64,000 nt of DNA from Mesorhizobium sp. Root157 (GCF_001427385.1 NZ_LMGJ01000034.1:193379-257378); one strand, 5' to 3'; shown: positions 20,991 through 31,045, counted from the first letter of the stretch. The notes: a model not told the origin generated them from the sequence alone. Numbers and translations: made by a program.

Positions 20991-21917
20991 TTGTCGGACC
21001 TACAGCAAATACTGGATGAAATCACCGCCGAGATGGCCGGCCGTACCGATCGCGGCGAGGTTGCCAGCTACATCCCGCAGCTTGGAAAGGTCGATCCGGG
21101 CAAATTCGGCATCGCCGTGACGACCATCGACGGCGAGATATTCACCGCCGGTGACGCGGACCAGGCCTTTTCGATCCAGAGCATTTCCAAGGTCTTCACC
21201 TTGACGCTTGCGCTCGGCAAGGTCGGTGACGCCTTGTGGAAGCGGGTCGGGCGCGAACCGTCCGGCAACTCCTTCAATTCCATTGTCCAGCTTGAGCACG
21301 AGGCCGGCATTCCTCGCAATCCCTTCATCAATGCAGGCGCCATCGTCATTGCCGATATCCTGCTTGCCGGCCATCAGCCACGCGAGGCGATCGGCGAGAT
21401 CCTGCGTTTCGTGCAGTATGTGGCGGACGACGACACCATCGTCATCGACCACGAGGTCGCGGCCTCGGAACAGGCGACCGGGTTTCGCAATGTCGCGCTT
21501 GCCAATTACATGAAATCGTTCGGAAATCTGCACCATTCACCGGAGTTGGCGCTGGGCGTCTATTTTCACCACTGCGCGATTGCCATGGACTGCCGGCAAT
21601 TGGCGCTGGCGGGACGCTTTCTCGCCAATGGCGGCAAGAGTGTCAGCGGCCATTCCGTCGTCTCGCAGGAGAGGGCGCGGCGCATCAGTGCGCTGATGCT
21701 GACCTGCGGCCACTATGACGGATCGGGCGATTTCGCCTTCCGTGTCGGCATTCCTGGCAAAAGCGGTGTCGGCGGCGGCATTTTGGGCGTCGTGCCGGGA
21801 GTGGCTTCGGTCGCGGCCTGGTCGCCAGGCCTCAACGCCAATGGCAATTCCAAGCTTGGCTCCATCGCGCTCGAAAAACTGGCGAGAGCAATGAACTGGT
21901 CGATCTTCGCTGGATGA
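20991..21917 (+). CDS. glsA: Glutaminase
   Basis: 308 residues, the same size as E. coli GlsB. The serine-dependent site is [12 protein letters not shown] (SxxK), followed by [20 protein letters not shown], and the glycine-rich [14 protein letters not shown]. It hydrolyses glutamine to glutamate and ammonia. Start is TTG at 20991 with GAGAGGG upstream. It is very close to the aminotransferase and probably co-transcribed. A bidirectional terminator separates it from rne. Confidence 0.94.
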   Translation: MSDLQQILDEITAEMAGRTDRGEVASYIPQLGKVDPGKFGIAVTTIDGEIFTAGDADQAFSIQSISKVFTLTLALGKVGDALWKRVGREPSGNSFNSIVQLEHEAGIPRNPFINAGAIVIADILLAGHQPREAIGEILRFVQYVADDDTIVIDHEVAASEQATGFRNVALANYMKSFGNLHHSPELALGVYFHHCAIAMDCRQLALAGRFLANGGKSVSGHSVVSQERARRISALMLTCGHYDGSGDFAFRVGIPGKSGVGGGILGVVPGVASVAAWSPGLNANGNSKLGSIALEKLARAMNWSIFAG

Positions 21918-21969
21918 CGCCAACTGGCGTTCCGGAATACCTGCCCGCATATCGGGTGGCCGAGAAAAG

Positions 21970-22005
21970 AAACCCCGCGCCATCACAACGATGGCGCGGG
22001 GTTTT
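21970..22005. terminator. Bidirectional rho-independent terminator between glsA and rne
   Basis: A 14-base-pair stem, AAACCCCGCGCCAT with ATGGCGCGGGGTTT, and a 7-base loop, flanked by an A-rich tract on the left and T residues on the right. It can end transcripts from both the plus-strand glsA and the minus-strand rne. Confidence 0.9.
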
Positions 22006-22046
22006 CATGTTCTGCAGGAGGGTTTTGTCCGCCCTGAGCAAAGATC

Positions 22047-25001
22047 CTAGAAAAAGCCCTTGCGCTGCCACCAGCCACCGCGCTTCGGCTTTTCTTCCGC
22101 AGCAGGTTCGGCTGGCTCGCTGACGGCGTCCGAGGAAACGACCGGGGCTGCCGGGGTTTCCGCAGCGACCGTCTTGCGGCGGCTCGCCCGCGGCTTGATC
22201 TTCGGCGCTGCCTCTGCTGCGGTCGGCTCTTCGACGCTGGCCGGTGCGGGGACCGCAACTGCTTCCGGGGTGGCCGGCGCTTCTGGCGCGGTTGCCACTG
22301 CGTCGGCCTCGGCCACTGCCTTCTTCGATCTCGTCGCACGGCGCGGCTTCTTCGGCTTTTCGGCGGCGGGCTCGTCTGCTTCAGTCGGCGCCTGCACCTC
22401 TTCCGCCGCCTCGATGGCTGCGACGGGTTCTACCGCCTCCGGCTTGGCATCTGTGGCCGCATCCGGTTTTGCCGTTTCGGTCTCAGCAGCTTCGCCTTCC
22501 GCAACGGCTGCGGATTCGGCTTCGTCATTTTCCTGACGATTGCGCTTGCCGCCGCGCTTGCCGCGCCGCCGCTTCTTGGCCTGTGCGTCCTCGCTGGCGT
22601 CCGCCGTTTCAGCAACGGCGGCAGCCGTGCCGGCCTCAACCTCTTCGGTCTCCTCGACCGAACCGGCTACCTGCTCCGACGTCGAGCCATCCTCGGCCTC
22701 GCCGGCGACCGGATGCGACTGTTCGCGTTCCCCATGCTCGCGATCCCTGCCGCCGCGCCGCCTGCGCCTTTTGCGCCGCTTGCGGTCGCGATTGCCGTCG
22801 CCATTGTCGTCGCCCGCACGTGGTGCCTGCTGCTCGCCGGATTGCGGCTGTTCGCCCTCGTCGGCTGTTTCTTCCTCGACGACGATTTCGTCTTCCGGTT
22901 CCTCCGGCTCGACATAGACCGGCTGCGGACGGGACTCGACGAAACCTTCCGGCTTGTCGGCAACAGCGCCGCGCGCGATCGCATAATGCTGGGCTGCAAC
23001 CGACTCGTCCGTTTCGAGGGTGATTGTCACTCCGAAGCGTTTTTCGAGATCGACCAGCGTGCTGCGCTTGTGGTTGAGCACGTAAAGCGCCGTCGCTGCC
23101 GGGGTGCGCACGGTGATGTGGCAGCGCGAATCCTTGAGCAGAAATTCCTCGATCGCGCGCACCACCATCAGTCCCACCGACGAATCCGAGCGGACATGCC
23201 CGGCGCCGCCGCAATGCGGGCAGGTCTTCATGGTCGATTCCAGCACGCTGGCGCGGATGCGCTGGCGCGACATTTCCAGCAGGCCGAAATGCGAGATGCG
23301 GCCGACCTGGATACGGGCGCGGTCGTTCTTCAGGTGATCCTTGAGGCGCTTTTCCACCGCACGGTTGTTGCGGTTTTCCTCCATGTCGATGAAGTCGATG
23401 ACGATCAGCCCGGCGAGGTCGCGCAGGCGCAACTGGCGGGCGACTTCCTCGGCAGCTTCCAGATTGGTGTGGAGCGCGGTTTCCTCGATCGAGTGCTCCT
23501 TGGTGGAGCGCCCGGAGTTGACGTCGATGGAGACCAGCGCTTCCGTCTGGTTGATGATGAGATAGCCGCCGCTCTTCAGCGTCACTTGCGGCTGCACCAT
23601 GCGGTCGAGTTGCGCTTCGATGCCGGAGCGCACAAAGATCGGCGTGGTGTCGCGATAGGGCTGCACCACCTTGGCGTGGCTGGGCATCAGCATGCGCATG
23701 AAGTCCTTGGCCTCGCGGTAGCCATCCTCGCCGGCCACCAGGACTTCATCGATGTCCTTGTTGTAGAGGTCGCGCACCGAACGCTTGATGAGCGAGCCTT
23801 CCTCGTAGACGAGGGCAGGGGCGGTCGATTCCAGCGTCAGGTTGCGGACGTTTTCCCACAGCCGCATCAAATATTCGTAGTCGCGCTTGATCTCAGCCTT
23901 GGTGCGGCTTTCGCCGGCGGTGCGCAGGATGACACCCATGCCCTGCGGCACTTCGAGATCGGCTACCACTTCCTTCAGGCGCTTGCGGTCCTGCGCGTTG
24001 GTGATCTTGCGCGAAATGCCGCCGCCGCGCGCCGTGTTGGGCATCAGCACCGAATAGCGGCCGGCGAGCGACAGATAGGTGGTAAGTGCCGCGCCCTTGT
24101 TGCCGCGCTCTTCCTTGACGACCTGCACCAGCAGGATCTGGCGGCGCTTGATGACTTCCTGGATCTTGTACTGGCGGCGAGCGGGCTTGCGGCGGTTGCG
24201 CACCTCTTCCAGCGCGTCCTCAGCGCCGACGGACTCGACCTCGTGCTCATCGTCGCCATGCGAGGAATGTACCTCTTCCAGCATGCCACGATCATTGTTG
24301 TCCGAAGTCGCCTCGGTGACCGCATCCGCTTCTGGGACGGCTTCCGAAATGACGTCGGCATCGACGCTTGCCGCGATGGTTGTGGTAGGGCCGTAACCGG
24401 AGGCGTCTGCCTCGTTTTCAGCGGCGTCGGCCGCTTCATGCGGCGTATCGGCTTCCTCGGCCTGAACAGCGGCGCTTTCGCCGGCTTCCGCGGTCAGTTC
24501 CGTGATTTCGCCGACAGCGTCGGCCTCGGCCGCGCTTTCGCCGCCGTCCTCGTTCGGGCTCTCGCCATTGTCGTCGCCGCTGCTGCCGGCGGTCTCATGC
24601 TTGCGCTCGCCGTGATCACGGCTCCTGCTGCCCCGACGCCGGCCGCGCTTGCCGCGATTGCGGTCGTGGCGTTCCTCGCCGTCATGATCGTCGTCGTGGT
24701 TATCTTCCTCGGCCTCTTCGGCTTCGGCGCGCAGCAGCGCCTGCCGGTCCGCGACCGGGATCTGGTAATAGTCCGGGTGTATTTCGCTGAAGGCGAGGAA
24801 ACCGTGCCGGTTTCCGCCATATTCGACAAAGGCTGCCTGGAGGGAAGGTTCTACGCGCGTTACGCGGGCTAGGTAGATGTTTCCTTTGAGCTGCTTCTTG
24901 TCCTGGGATTCAAAGTCGAATTCTTCGATACGGTTACCGCGTACGACGACTACGCGTGTTTCCTCCGGGTGGGAGGCGTCTATCAGCATCTTGTTGGGCA
25001 T
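22047..25001 (-). CDS. rne: Ribonuclease E
   Basis: 984 residues. The N-terminal S1 domain is split: ARVTRVEPSLQAAFVEYGG is separated from RRQYKIQEVIKRRQILLVQV by roughly 180 acidic, low-complexity residues. The catalytic domain has the magnesium aspartates in SIDVNSGRST and IVIDFIDME, and the Zn-link cysteines in CPHCGGAGH. The C-terminal half is disordered, with arginine-rich RNA-binding patches (KRRKRRRRRGGR, KKRRRGKRGGKR), and ends RGGWWQRKGFF; a GWW motif at this place docks PNPase in Caulobacter. It starts mRNA decay and rRNA/tRNA maturation as the degradosome scaffold. Codon content of the insert remains typical for the genome. Confidence 0.96.
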   Translation of the reverse strand: MPNKMLIDASHPEETRVVVVRGNRIEEFDFESQDKKQLKGNIYLARVTRVEPSLQAAFVEYGGNRHGFLAFSEIHPDYYQIPVADRQALLRAEAEEAEEDNHDDDHDGEERHDRNRGKRGRRRGSRSRDHGERKHETAGSSGDDNGESPNEDGGESAAEADAVGEITELTAEAGESAAVQAEEADTPHEAADAAENEADASGYGPTTTIAASVDADVISEAVPEADAVTEATSDNNDRGMLEEVHSSHGDDEHEVESVGAEDALEEVRNRRKPARRQYKIQEVIKRRQILLVQVVKEERGNKGAALTTYLSLAGRYSVLMPNTARGGGISRKITNAQDRKRLKEVVADLEVPQGMGVILRTAGESRTKAEIKRDYEYLMRLWENVRNLTLESTAPALVYEEGSLIKRSVRDLYNKDIDEVLVAGEDGYREAKDFMRMLMPSHAKVVQPYRDTTPIFVRSGIEAQLDRMVQPQVTLKSGGYLIINQTEALVSIDVNSGRSTKEHSIEETALHTNLEAAEEVARQLRLRDLAGLIVIDFIDMEENRNNRAVEKRLKDHLKNDRARIQVGRISHFGLLEMSRQRIRASVLESTMKTCPHCGGAGHVRSDSSVGLMVVRAIEEFLLKDSRCHITVRTPAATALYVLNHKRSTLVDLEKRFGVTITLETDESVAAQHYAIARGAVADKPEGFVESRPQPVYVEPEEPEDEIVVEEETADEGEQPQSGEQQAPRAGDDNGDGNRDRKRRKRRRRRGGRDREHGEREQSHPVAGEAEDGSTSEQVAGSVEETEEVEAGTAAAVAETADASEDAQAKKRRRGKRGGKRNRQENDEAESAAVAEGEAAETETAKPDAATDAKPEAVEPVAAIEAAEEVQAPTEADEPAAEKPKKPRRATRSKKAVAEADAVATAPEAPATPEAVAVPAPASVEEPTAAEAAPKIKPRASRRKTVAAETPAAPVVSSDAVSEPAEPAAEEKPKRGGWWQRKGFF

Positions 25002-25643
25002 TATTTCGTTTCCTCCCGGCAGCCGCCAGCGCCAGCCTGTCGGGCAAGGCCCGATGCTGTTGGTCTGGTTGGGGGTGGGTGCCGGATAATTGAGCGGCCG
25101 CCAGCCGGTGCCGGAGCGCGATGGAGGTACCGCCCGCAGCCGAAATGGCGCGGTTTGGTGCGGACCTTTCCATGTTGGCGCTCGAAAGCATCGTTAGCCA
25201 GTGGACCTTTTGAACCAAAGCCCGGAAAACCCGGACCAGCTTGTTTTGCTCTTGACCAGAGCCGGCGCGGGGCAAACCCAGGCCGTTTTCTTCACGCAGG
25301 TACCGCCTCCGCCATGGGCGCATACCTGCGAAATCCGTCGCAACCAGCCGCAAGCTTTGTCATGTGAATGTGGAAGCCGTCTCTAACTGCAAGAAGCAGC
25401 AACATGCTGCCGAGAAGGACGGTTCCAAGATTGCGGTAGTCCAATGCCGCTTTTATGATTTGGCGAGGTAGAAGGCAACCCTGTTTTCCGCTGCCGGCAA
25501 AAGGGCATGACGCAGCGGAATCCGGTTCGTGAAAAGGCTTGGTTAACCTTCTCTGGATACGAATTGTTAATTGCGTGCGTGCTTGGCCGCGCCACGTCCA
25601 ATCAAGCGGCCCCCGCGCCGAATCAGGAGCGACAGGACCGCAT
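25002..25643. other. Divergent rne / amidase intergenic region without a recognised gene
   Basis: 642 bases between two outward-facing genes. No credible coding frame was found. RNase E genes often have a long autoregulated leader, so part of this is probably the rne 5' untranslated region on the minus strand. TTAA-containing sequences (GGTTAACC at about 25541 and TTGTTAATTG at about 25563) lie about 80-100 bases before the amidase start; no promoter could be assigned with confidence. Confidence 0.5.
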
Positions 25644-26897
25644 ATGGGCCCGGCAGCGAACAAGGAGAAGGCTAAGCGCATCCGGTGGCGCTTTCACCTT
25701 GTCGTTTTAGTCCTGCTGACGGCGCTCTTTGGCCTGCCTTGCCTCGGTCCCGCATCGGCCATGGCTGCCGAACCGGCCAGGATGATCGACTACAAGATGG
25801 CGGGCGATGCCACGAAAATGCGCATCGTCATGAATTTCGACCGCGAGCCCGACGTGAGATGGTTTCTCTTACGTGCTCCCAATCGGCTGGTCATCGACCT
25901 GCCGGCTGCGAAAGTGGCGATCGATGCAAAGGCGTTGAAGGCGAGGGGGCTGGTCAAGAACGTTCGCTACGGCGCCTTGCCTGACGGGTCGTCGCGGCTG
26001 GTCGTGATCGGCAAGGGGCCGTTTCTGGTCGAACGGGTGGATGTGCTGAAGAACGACGATGGTGCGGGCTACCGCATCGTTGCCGACCTTTCGGCGGCAT
26101 CCGACCGGGAATTCGATGAAGCACTGTCGATCCAGGCCGAAACGACGGGTTCCACCGTTGCCGGCAACAAGAGCGACCGGGTCAGCAAATTTCCGCTGCG
26201 GCGCTTCACCGTGGTCATCGACCCCGGCCACGGCGGCATCGATGGCGGCGCCGAGGGGCTGAGCGGCACCGTAGAGAAGGCCGTCACGCTGGCTTTTGCC
26301 AGGGAACTCAAGAACAAGCTCGAGGCGTCCGGCAAGTACGATGTGTTCATGACGCGCGACAGCGACGTTTTCCTGCGGCTCGACGACCGCGTGCGCATCG
26401 CCCGCCAGCATGAGGCGGACCTGTTCATTTCCATCCATGCGGACACGATCAGCCTCAAGGGCATTCGCGGCGCCACGGTCTATACCGTGTCCGACAGGGC
26501 TTCCGATGCGGAAGCGCAAGCCCTTGCCGACCGCGAGAACCTGTCCGACAGGCTGGCCGGCATCGAGGTGAAGGCCGACAATCCGGAGGTCACGGACATC
26601 CTCATCGACCTCATCCGCCGCGAAACCCATTCCTTCTCGATGAGCTTTGCCAACACGCTGGTCGACGAACTTGCCACCACGGTCGGCCTCATCAACAACC
26701 CGCACCGGTTTGCCGGCTTCCGCGTGCTGAAGGCTCCCGATGTTCCTTCCGTGCTGGTCGAACTCGGCTATCTGTCCAATCCCAAGGACGAAGCTCAACT
26801 GATCGACCCGGATTGGCGCAACAAGGCCGCTGAAAGCATCACCAATGCGGTTGCGGCGTTCGCCTCCGTGAAAGCGGCCAAGGGCGGGACGCTCTGA
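25644..26897 (+). CDS. amiC: N-acetylmuramoyl-L-alanine amidase with AMIN domain (AmiC-like)
   Basis: 417 residues. A basic N terminus and one hydrophobic segment (FHLVVLVLLTALFGLPCL) form a signal peptide. An AMIN domain (about residues 50-170) that binds peptidoglycan at the septum follows, then an Amidase_3 domain with zinc ligands in VIDPGHGGIDGG, the Glu of the metal site and FISIHAD; VLVELGYLSN carries the catalytic Glu. It cleaves the amide between MurNAc and the stem peptide during daughter-cell separation. ATG at 25644 is preceded by CAGGACCGCAT. PBP1a follows, giving a cell-wall pair. Confidence 0.93.
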   Translation: MGPAANKEKAKRIRWRFHLVVLVLLTALFGLPCLGPASAMAAEPARMIDYKMAGDATKMRIVMNFDREPDVRWFLLRAPNRLVIDLPAAKVAIDAKALKARGLVKNVRYGALPDGSSRLVVIGKGPFLVERVDVLKNDDGAGYRIVADLSAASDREFDEALSIQAETTGSTVAGNKSDRVSKFPLRRFTVVIDPGHGGIDGGAEGLSGTVEKAVTLAFARELKNKLEASGKYDVFMTRDSDVFLRLDDRVRIARQHEADLFISIHADTISLKGIRGATVYTVSDRASDAEAQALADRENLSDRLAGIEVKADNPEVTDILIDLIRRETHSFSMSFANTLVDELATTVGLINNPHRFAGFRVLKAPDVPSVLVELGYLSNPKDEAQLIDPDWRNKAAESITNAVAAFASVKAAKGGTL

Positions 26898-27101
26898 GCA
26901 AGGCGTCATGCCGTGCCTCCACATGACGGCGTTGCATGCGCACAACACCCGGCGATATTGTACGGATATGAGGATCGGAATCGGTCGTTGCCGCATTTTG
27001 CCCACATCAAGGCGACAAATGTCCTCGTTCGTGCACTTGCCTGACCTTGAACGCGACGGGGTGTCGTTTAGGAAAGTGACGGACTTTCGACTGGAGCGGG
27101 C

Positions 27102-29558
27102 ATGATTCGGCTTATCGGCTATTTCTTTGGCATCGGCACGGCGCTTGCGCTGCTCGTGGCTGGTGCCGTGGCCGTCTATATCGGCAATCTGACCAAGGAT
27201 TTGCCCGATTACGAGGTGCTGGCCAAATATGAGCCGCCGGTGACGACGCGCATTCATGCCTCGGACGGTTCGTTGATGGCCGAGTACGCGCATGAGCGCC
27301 GGCTTTATCTGCCGATCCAGGCCGTTCCGGATCGCGTCAAGGCGGCCTTTCTTTCGGCCGAAGACAAGAATTTCTACAACCATCCGGGCATAGACGTGAC
27401 CGGACTTGGCCGTGCCGTCGTCACCAACCTGCAAAACCTCGGCTCCGGCCGCCGGCAGGTCGGCGCTTCGACGATCACGCAACAGGTCGCCAAGAACTTT
27501 CTTTTGACCTCGGACCAGACCTACGAGCGCAAGATCAAGGAAATGATCCTGGCGTTCCGCATCGAGCAGGCCTACCCGAAGGACCGTATCCTCGAACTCT
27601 ATCTCAACGAGATTTTCTTCGGCCTCGGCGCTTATGGCGTGGCGGGTGCCGCGCTCACCTATTTCGACAAGTCGGTCAACGAACTGACCATCGCGGACGC
27701 GGCATATCTGGCCGCTTTGCCGAAAGGGCCGTCCAACTACCATCCGTTCCGGCATACCGACCGCGCCATCGAGCGCCGCAACTGGGTGCTCGACCAGATG
27801 GTCGACAATGGCTACGTGACGCGCGAGGAAGGCGAAAAGGCCAAGGCTCAACCGCTCGGCGTCACCCCGCGCCGCAATGGCACGTACCTGTTTGCCGGTG
27901 AATACTTCACCGAGGAAGTGCGGCGCGAGATCAGCGCGCGCTATGGACAGAACGCGCTTTACGAAGGCGGGCTTTCGGTGCGCACCACGCTCGATCCCAA
28001 GTTGCAGTTGATCGCGCGCAAGGCCATGCAGAGCGGCCTGATCAAGTACGATACGCTGCGTGGTTATCGCGGGCCGGTGACCGCAATCGACGTTTCGGGC
28101 GACTGGGGCGTGCCGCTGGGTGCCGTCAAGGGCCTGGACGATGTACCTGAATGGACGCTTGCCGTTGTTCTGGACAGTTCCGACACAGGGCTTCGGATCG
28201 GCCTCCAGCCGGCAAAGCAGGCCTCGGGCGAACTGGTCGAGGAGCGCGTCGAGGCAACCGTCAGCAAGGAAGACATGGCATTTGCCATGCGCCATGTCGT
28301 CGACGGCAAGACCGTCAAGGCCAAGTCTCCGTCTGAGGTATTGAAGCCCGGCGACGTCGTCTTCGTTCAGAAGCGCGACGATGCAGAAGGTGCCTATGCC
28401 TTGCGCCAGGCGCCGGAAGTCGAAGGCGGCATGATCGCCATGGATCCCCATACCGGGCGCGTCCTGGCCATGGTCGGCGGTTTCTCCTACGCGGAGTCGG
28501 AATTCAACCGCGCCACGCAGGCTATGCGCCAGCCGGGATCGTCGTTCAAGCCGATCGTCTACGCGGCGGCGCTGGACAACGGCTACACGCCGGCATCCGT
28601 CATCATGGACGGTCCGATCACCATCCAGAGCGGCAATACCACCTGGACGCCGAAGAACTACGACGGCCGTGCGGCTGGCCCCTCGACATTGCGGAACGGT
28701 ATTGAAAGGTCGCGCAACCTTATGACCGTGCGTCTTGCCAACGACATGGGCATGAAGCTTGTCGCCGAATATGCCGAGCGCTTCGGCGTCTACGATCATC
28801 TGGCACCCTACCTGCCGATGGCGTTGGGTTCGGGCGAAACCACGGTGATGCGCATGGTTTCGGCCTATGCGATCATGGCCAATGGCGGCCGCTCGATCAA
28901 ACCGTCGCTGATCGACCGTATCCAGGACCGCTACGGCAAGACCGTGTTCAAGCATGACGAGCGCAGTTGCGAAGGCTGCAACGCGGCCGAATGGCAGGAC
29001 CAGCCGGAACCTGAACTGGTCGATAATTCCGAACAGGTCCTCGACCCGATGACGGCCTACCAGATCACGTCGATGATGGAAGGCGTGGTTCTGCGCGGCA
29101 CCGCCACCACGGTTGCCGAACTCGGCCGCCATATTGCCGGCAAGACCGGCACGACCAACGACGAGAAGGACGCGTGGTTCATCGGCTACACGCCGAACCT
29201 TGTCGTCGGTCTTTACATGGGCTTCGACAAGCCAAAGGGGCTCGGGCGCGGCACCACCGGCGGTGGCCTTGCCGCGCCGGTCTTCAAGGATTTCATGCGC
29301 GTGGCGCTCGAAGGAACGCCCAATGTCGACTTCAAGGTGCCCGAGGGCATGAGCCTTGTCGCCATCGACCGCAAGACCGGCATGCAGGCGGCGGAAGGAC
29401 AGGCCGGAACCATCATCGAGGCCTTCAAGCCCGGCACCGGGCCGGCCGATTCCTACTGGATCATCGGCATGGGCGAGGATGGTTCCAACGGTTCGGGCGA
29501 AGCCCTGTCGCCGCAGGCCAATCAGGCCATCCAGTCGGGTGGCGGCGGCCTCTACTGA
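27102..29558 (+). CDS. mrcA: Penicillin-binding protein 1A, bifunctional transglycosylase/transpeptidase
   Basis: 818 residues. One N-terminal membrane anchor (GIGTALALLVAGAVAVYIG). Glycosyltransferase GT51 motifs: SAEDKNFYNHPGID, GASTITQQVAKN and ILELYLNEIFFGLGAYG. An OB-like insert is followed by the transpeptidase with SSFK (nucleophile Ser), SRN and KTGTTND. It polymerises and crosslinks peptidoglycan. In polar-growing Hyphomicrobiales PBP1a is the main elongation synthase, which fits the GPR-like gene further downstream. ATG at 27102. Confidence 0.95.
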   Translation: MIRLIGYFFGIGTALALLVAGAVAVYIGNLTKDLPDYEVLAKYEPPVTTRIHASDGSLMAEYAHERRLYLPIQAVPDRVKAAFLSAEDKNFYNHPGIDVTGLGRAVVTNLQNLGSGRRQVGASTITQQVAKNFLLTSDQTYERKIKEMILAFRIEQAYPKDRILELYLNEIFFGLGAYGVAGAALTYFDKSVNELTIADAAYLAALPKGPSNYHPFRHTDRAIERRNWVLDQMVDNGYVTREEGEKAKAQPLGVTPRRNGTYLFAGEYFTEEVRREISARYGQNALYEGGLSVRTTLDPKLQLIARKAMQSGLIKYDTLRGYRGPVTAIDVSGDWGVPLGAVKGLDDVPEWTLAVVLDSSDTGLRIGLQPAKQASGELVEERVEATVSKEDMAFAMRHVVDGKTVKAKSPSEVLKPGDVVFVQKRDDAEGAYALRQAPEVEGGMIAMDPHTGRVLAMVGGFSYAESEFNRATQAMRQPGSSFKPIVYAAALDNGYTPASVIMDGPITIQSGNTTWTPKNYDGRAAGPSTLRNGIERSRNLMTVRLANDMGMKLVAEYAERFGVYDHLAPYLPMALGSGETTVMRMVSAYAIMANGGRSIKPSLIDRIQDRYGKTVFKHDERSCEGCNAAEWQDQPEPELVDNSEQVLDPMTAYQITSMMEGVVLRGTATTVAELGRHIAGKTGTTNDEKDAWFIGYTPNLVVGLYMGFDKPKGLGRGTTGGGLAAPVFKDFMRVALEGTPNVDFKVPEGMSLVAIDRKTGMQAAEGQAGTIIEAFKPGTGPADSYWIIGMGEDGSNGSGEALSPQANQAIQSGGGGLY

Positions 29559-29710
29559 GGCTGCGCCGGCCCTTTCGAACATGCGCGTCGCTGGCCCTTT
29601 TAGAGCGCAAGCCGGCGCCTTGCCATTTCGCTTTACAGGCGATGCGGGCATGCCTATGTATCGCGCCAAGCAAATCAAGCCATTGATGAACGGGTAGAGC
29701 GTCTAGAGCC

Positions 29711-30842
29711 ATGCGCGCGGAAACGCAGAACATTGTCGACGAGATCAGGCAGGCCATAACCCTGCTGAGGAGGCATCTTTGACTGGGATCAGGCGCTGAA
29801 ACGGCTTGAGTACCTCAACGTTCTTGCCGAAGATTCCAATCTCTGGAACGACCCGCTGGAAGCGCAGAAGCTGATGCGCGAGCGCCAGTCCCTCGAAGAC
29901 GGAATCGGCGCGGTCAAAGGCCTGACGCAGGCTTTGGAAGACAATCTGGGCCTCATCGAACTGGGTGCGGAGGAAGGCGACGAAGGCGTCGTCGCCGAGG
30001 CCGAAGGCGCCCTGCGCGCGATGCGCGGCGAGGTCAAGGCCAGGCAAGTCGAGACGCTGCTTTCGGGCGAGGCCGATTCCAACGACACTTACCTCGAAGT
30101 CCATGCGGGCGCGGGCGGCACGGAGAGCCAGGATTGGGCTTCGATGTTGCTGCGCATGTACACGCGCTGGGCCGAGCGCCGCCGCTTCAAGGTCGAAGTT
30201 CTGGAAATCCATGACGGCGAAGAAGCTGGCATCAAGTCCGCGACCTTGATGATCAAGGGTCACAATTCCTATGGCTGGCTAAAGACCGAGTCCGGCGTGC
30301 ATCGACTGGTGCGCATTTCGCCCTATGACAGCAATGCGCGCCGCCACACGTCGTTCGCCAGCGTGTGGGTCTATCCGGTGATCGATGATTCGATCCAGAT
30401 CGACGTCTCCGAATCCGATGTGCGCATCGACACCTATCGTTCGTCCGGCTCAGGCGGGCAGCACGTCAACACCACCGATTCCGCCGTCCGCATCACCCAT
30501 ATCGCCACGGGCATTGCCGTTGCCTGCCAGGCGGAGCGCTCACAGCACAAGAACCGGGCCAAGGCTTGGGAAATGCTGCGCTCGCGGCTTTATGAGGAAG
30601 AACTGAAAAAGCGCGAAGCGGCGGCCAACGCAACGGAAGCCTCGAAGAGTGACATCGGTTGGGGCCATCAGATCCGCTCCTACGTGCTGCAGCCCTACCA
30701 ACTGGTCAAGGATTTGCGCACCGGGGTCGAAAACACCAATCCCAGCAGCGTGCTCGACGGCGACCTGGACGAATTCATGGAAGCCTCGCTGTCGCAGCGC
30801 ATCGAAGGCGCTTCCGGCGAGGCGGTAGCCGATCTCGATTAG
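29711..30842 (+). CDS. prfB: Peptide chain release factor 2, requiring a programmed +1 frameshift
   Basis: Two frames are joined: 29711-29779 encodes 23 residues ([20 protein letters not shown]...), then an in-frame TGA at 29780 is bypassed by a +1 shift and translation continues from 29781 with [12 protein letters not shown] to 30842. The product is 376 residues, the normal RF2 length. GSGGQHVN is the peptidyl-tRNA hydrolysis motif. The stop-recognition loop reads [14 protein letters not shown] where E. coli RF2 has SPF. RF2 terminates at UGA and UAA. Reading only the second frame from the ATG at 29874 would lose the N terminus. Confidence 0.96.
29768..29783 (+). promoter_or_regulatory. prfB programmed +1 frameshift site
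   Basis: AGGAGG CAT CTT TGA C: a perfect internal Shine-Dalgarno-like AGGAGG three bases before the slippery CTT, followed by the TGA stop and C. This is the classic RF2 autoregulation site: low RF2 allows slippage from CTT to TTT and synthesis of more RF2. Confidence 0.96.
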
Positions 30843-30940
30843 AGCCGTTTCCGTTCGGCGGTGAAACGCGAAAGCGCGCCGCTCTCAACCGGATTCATGC
30901 AACGACCGTAAGCCGTTGGTTTTACATGTTTTGTGCATCC

Positions 30941-30998
30941 GTCAGGAGATGCGAGGCGATCTGCCATCGCGACATCTCCTGACAGGCATTGTCAGGAG
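30941..30998 (+). promoter_or_regulatory. Three-arm alternative hairpin upstream of a GFA-family gene
   Basis: Arm 1 GTCAGGAGATG (30941-30951), arm 2 CATCTCCTGACA (30973-30984) and arm 3 TGTCAGGAG (30990-30998). Arm 2 can pair with arm 1, forming a long hairpin that encloses a nested GCGAT/ATCGC stem, or with arm 3, forming a 9-base-pair hairpin with a 5-base loop, but not with both. It lies 47 bases before the start of the GFA gene and 98 bases after prfB. Attenuation or an RNA switch is possible; a mere repeat remnant is the alternative. Confidence 0.5.
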
Positions 30999-31045
30999 GC
31001 CCGGTATATGCTGCCATCATCGACAGCACATTCGAGGGCCGAGCC

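Noticed and set aside
26908..27105. 65-codon frame between the amidase and PBP1a genes
   Set aside because: It overlaps the PBP1a start, has no recognisable motif and no ribosome-binding site.
25869..29678. Open frame of 1,269 codons on the minus strand across the amidase and PBP1a genes
   Set aside because: It is antisense to two clearly recognised proteins, its translation is His/Arg/Gly-rich with no domain, and such shadows are expected in GC-rich codon usage.
30842..30890. Possible terminator or repeat right after prfB (GAGCCG...CGCTCT)
   Set aside because: The stem is imperfect and lacks a T-tract; support is too weak to list as a feature.
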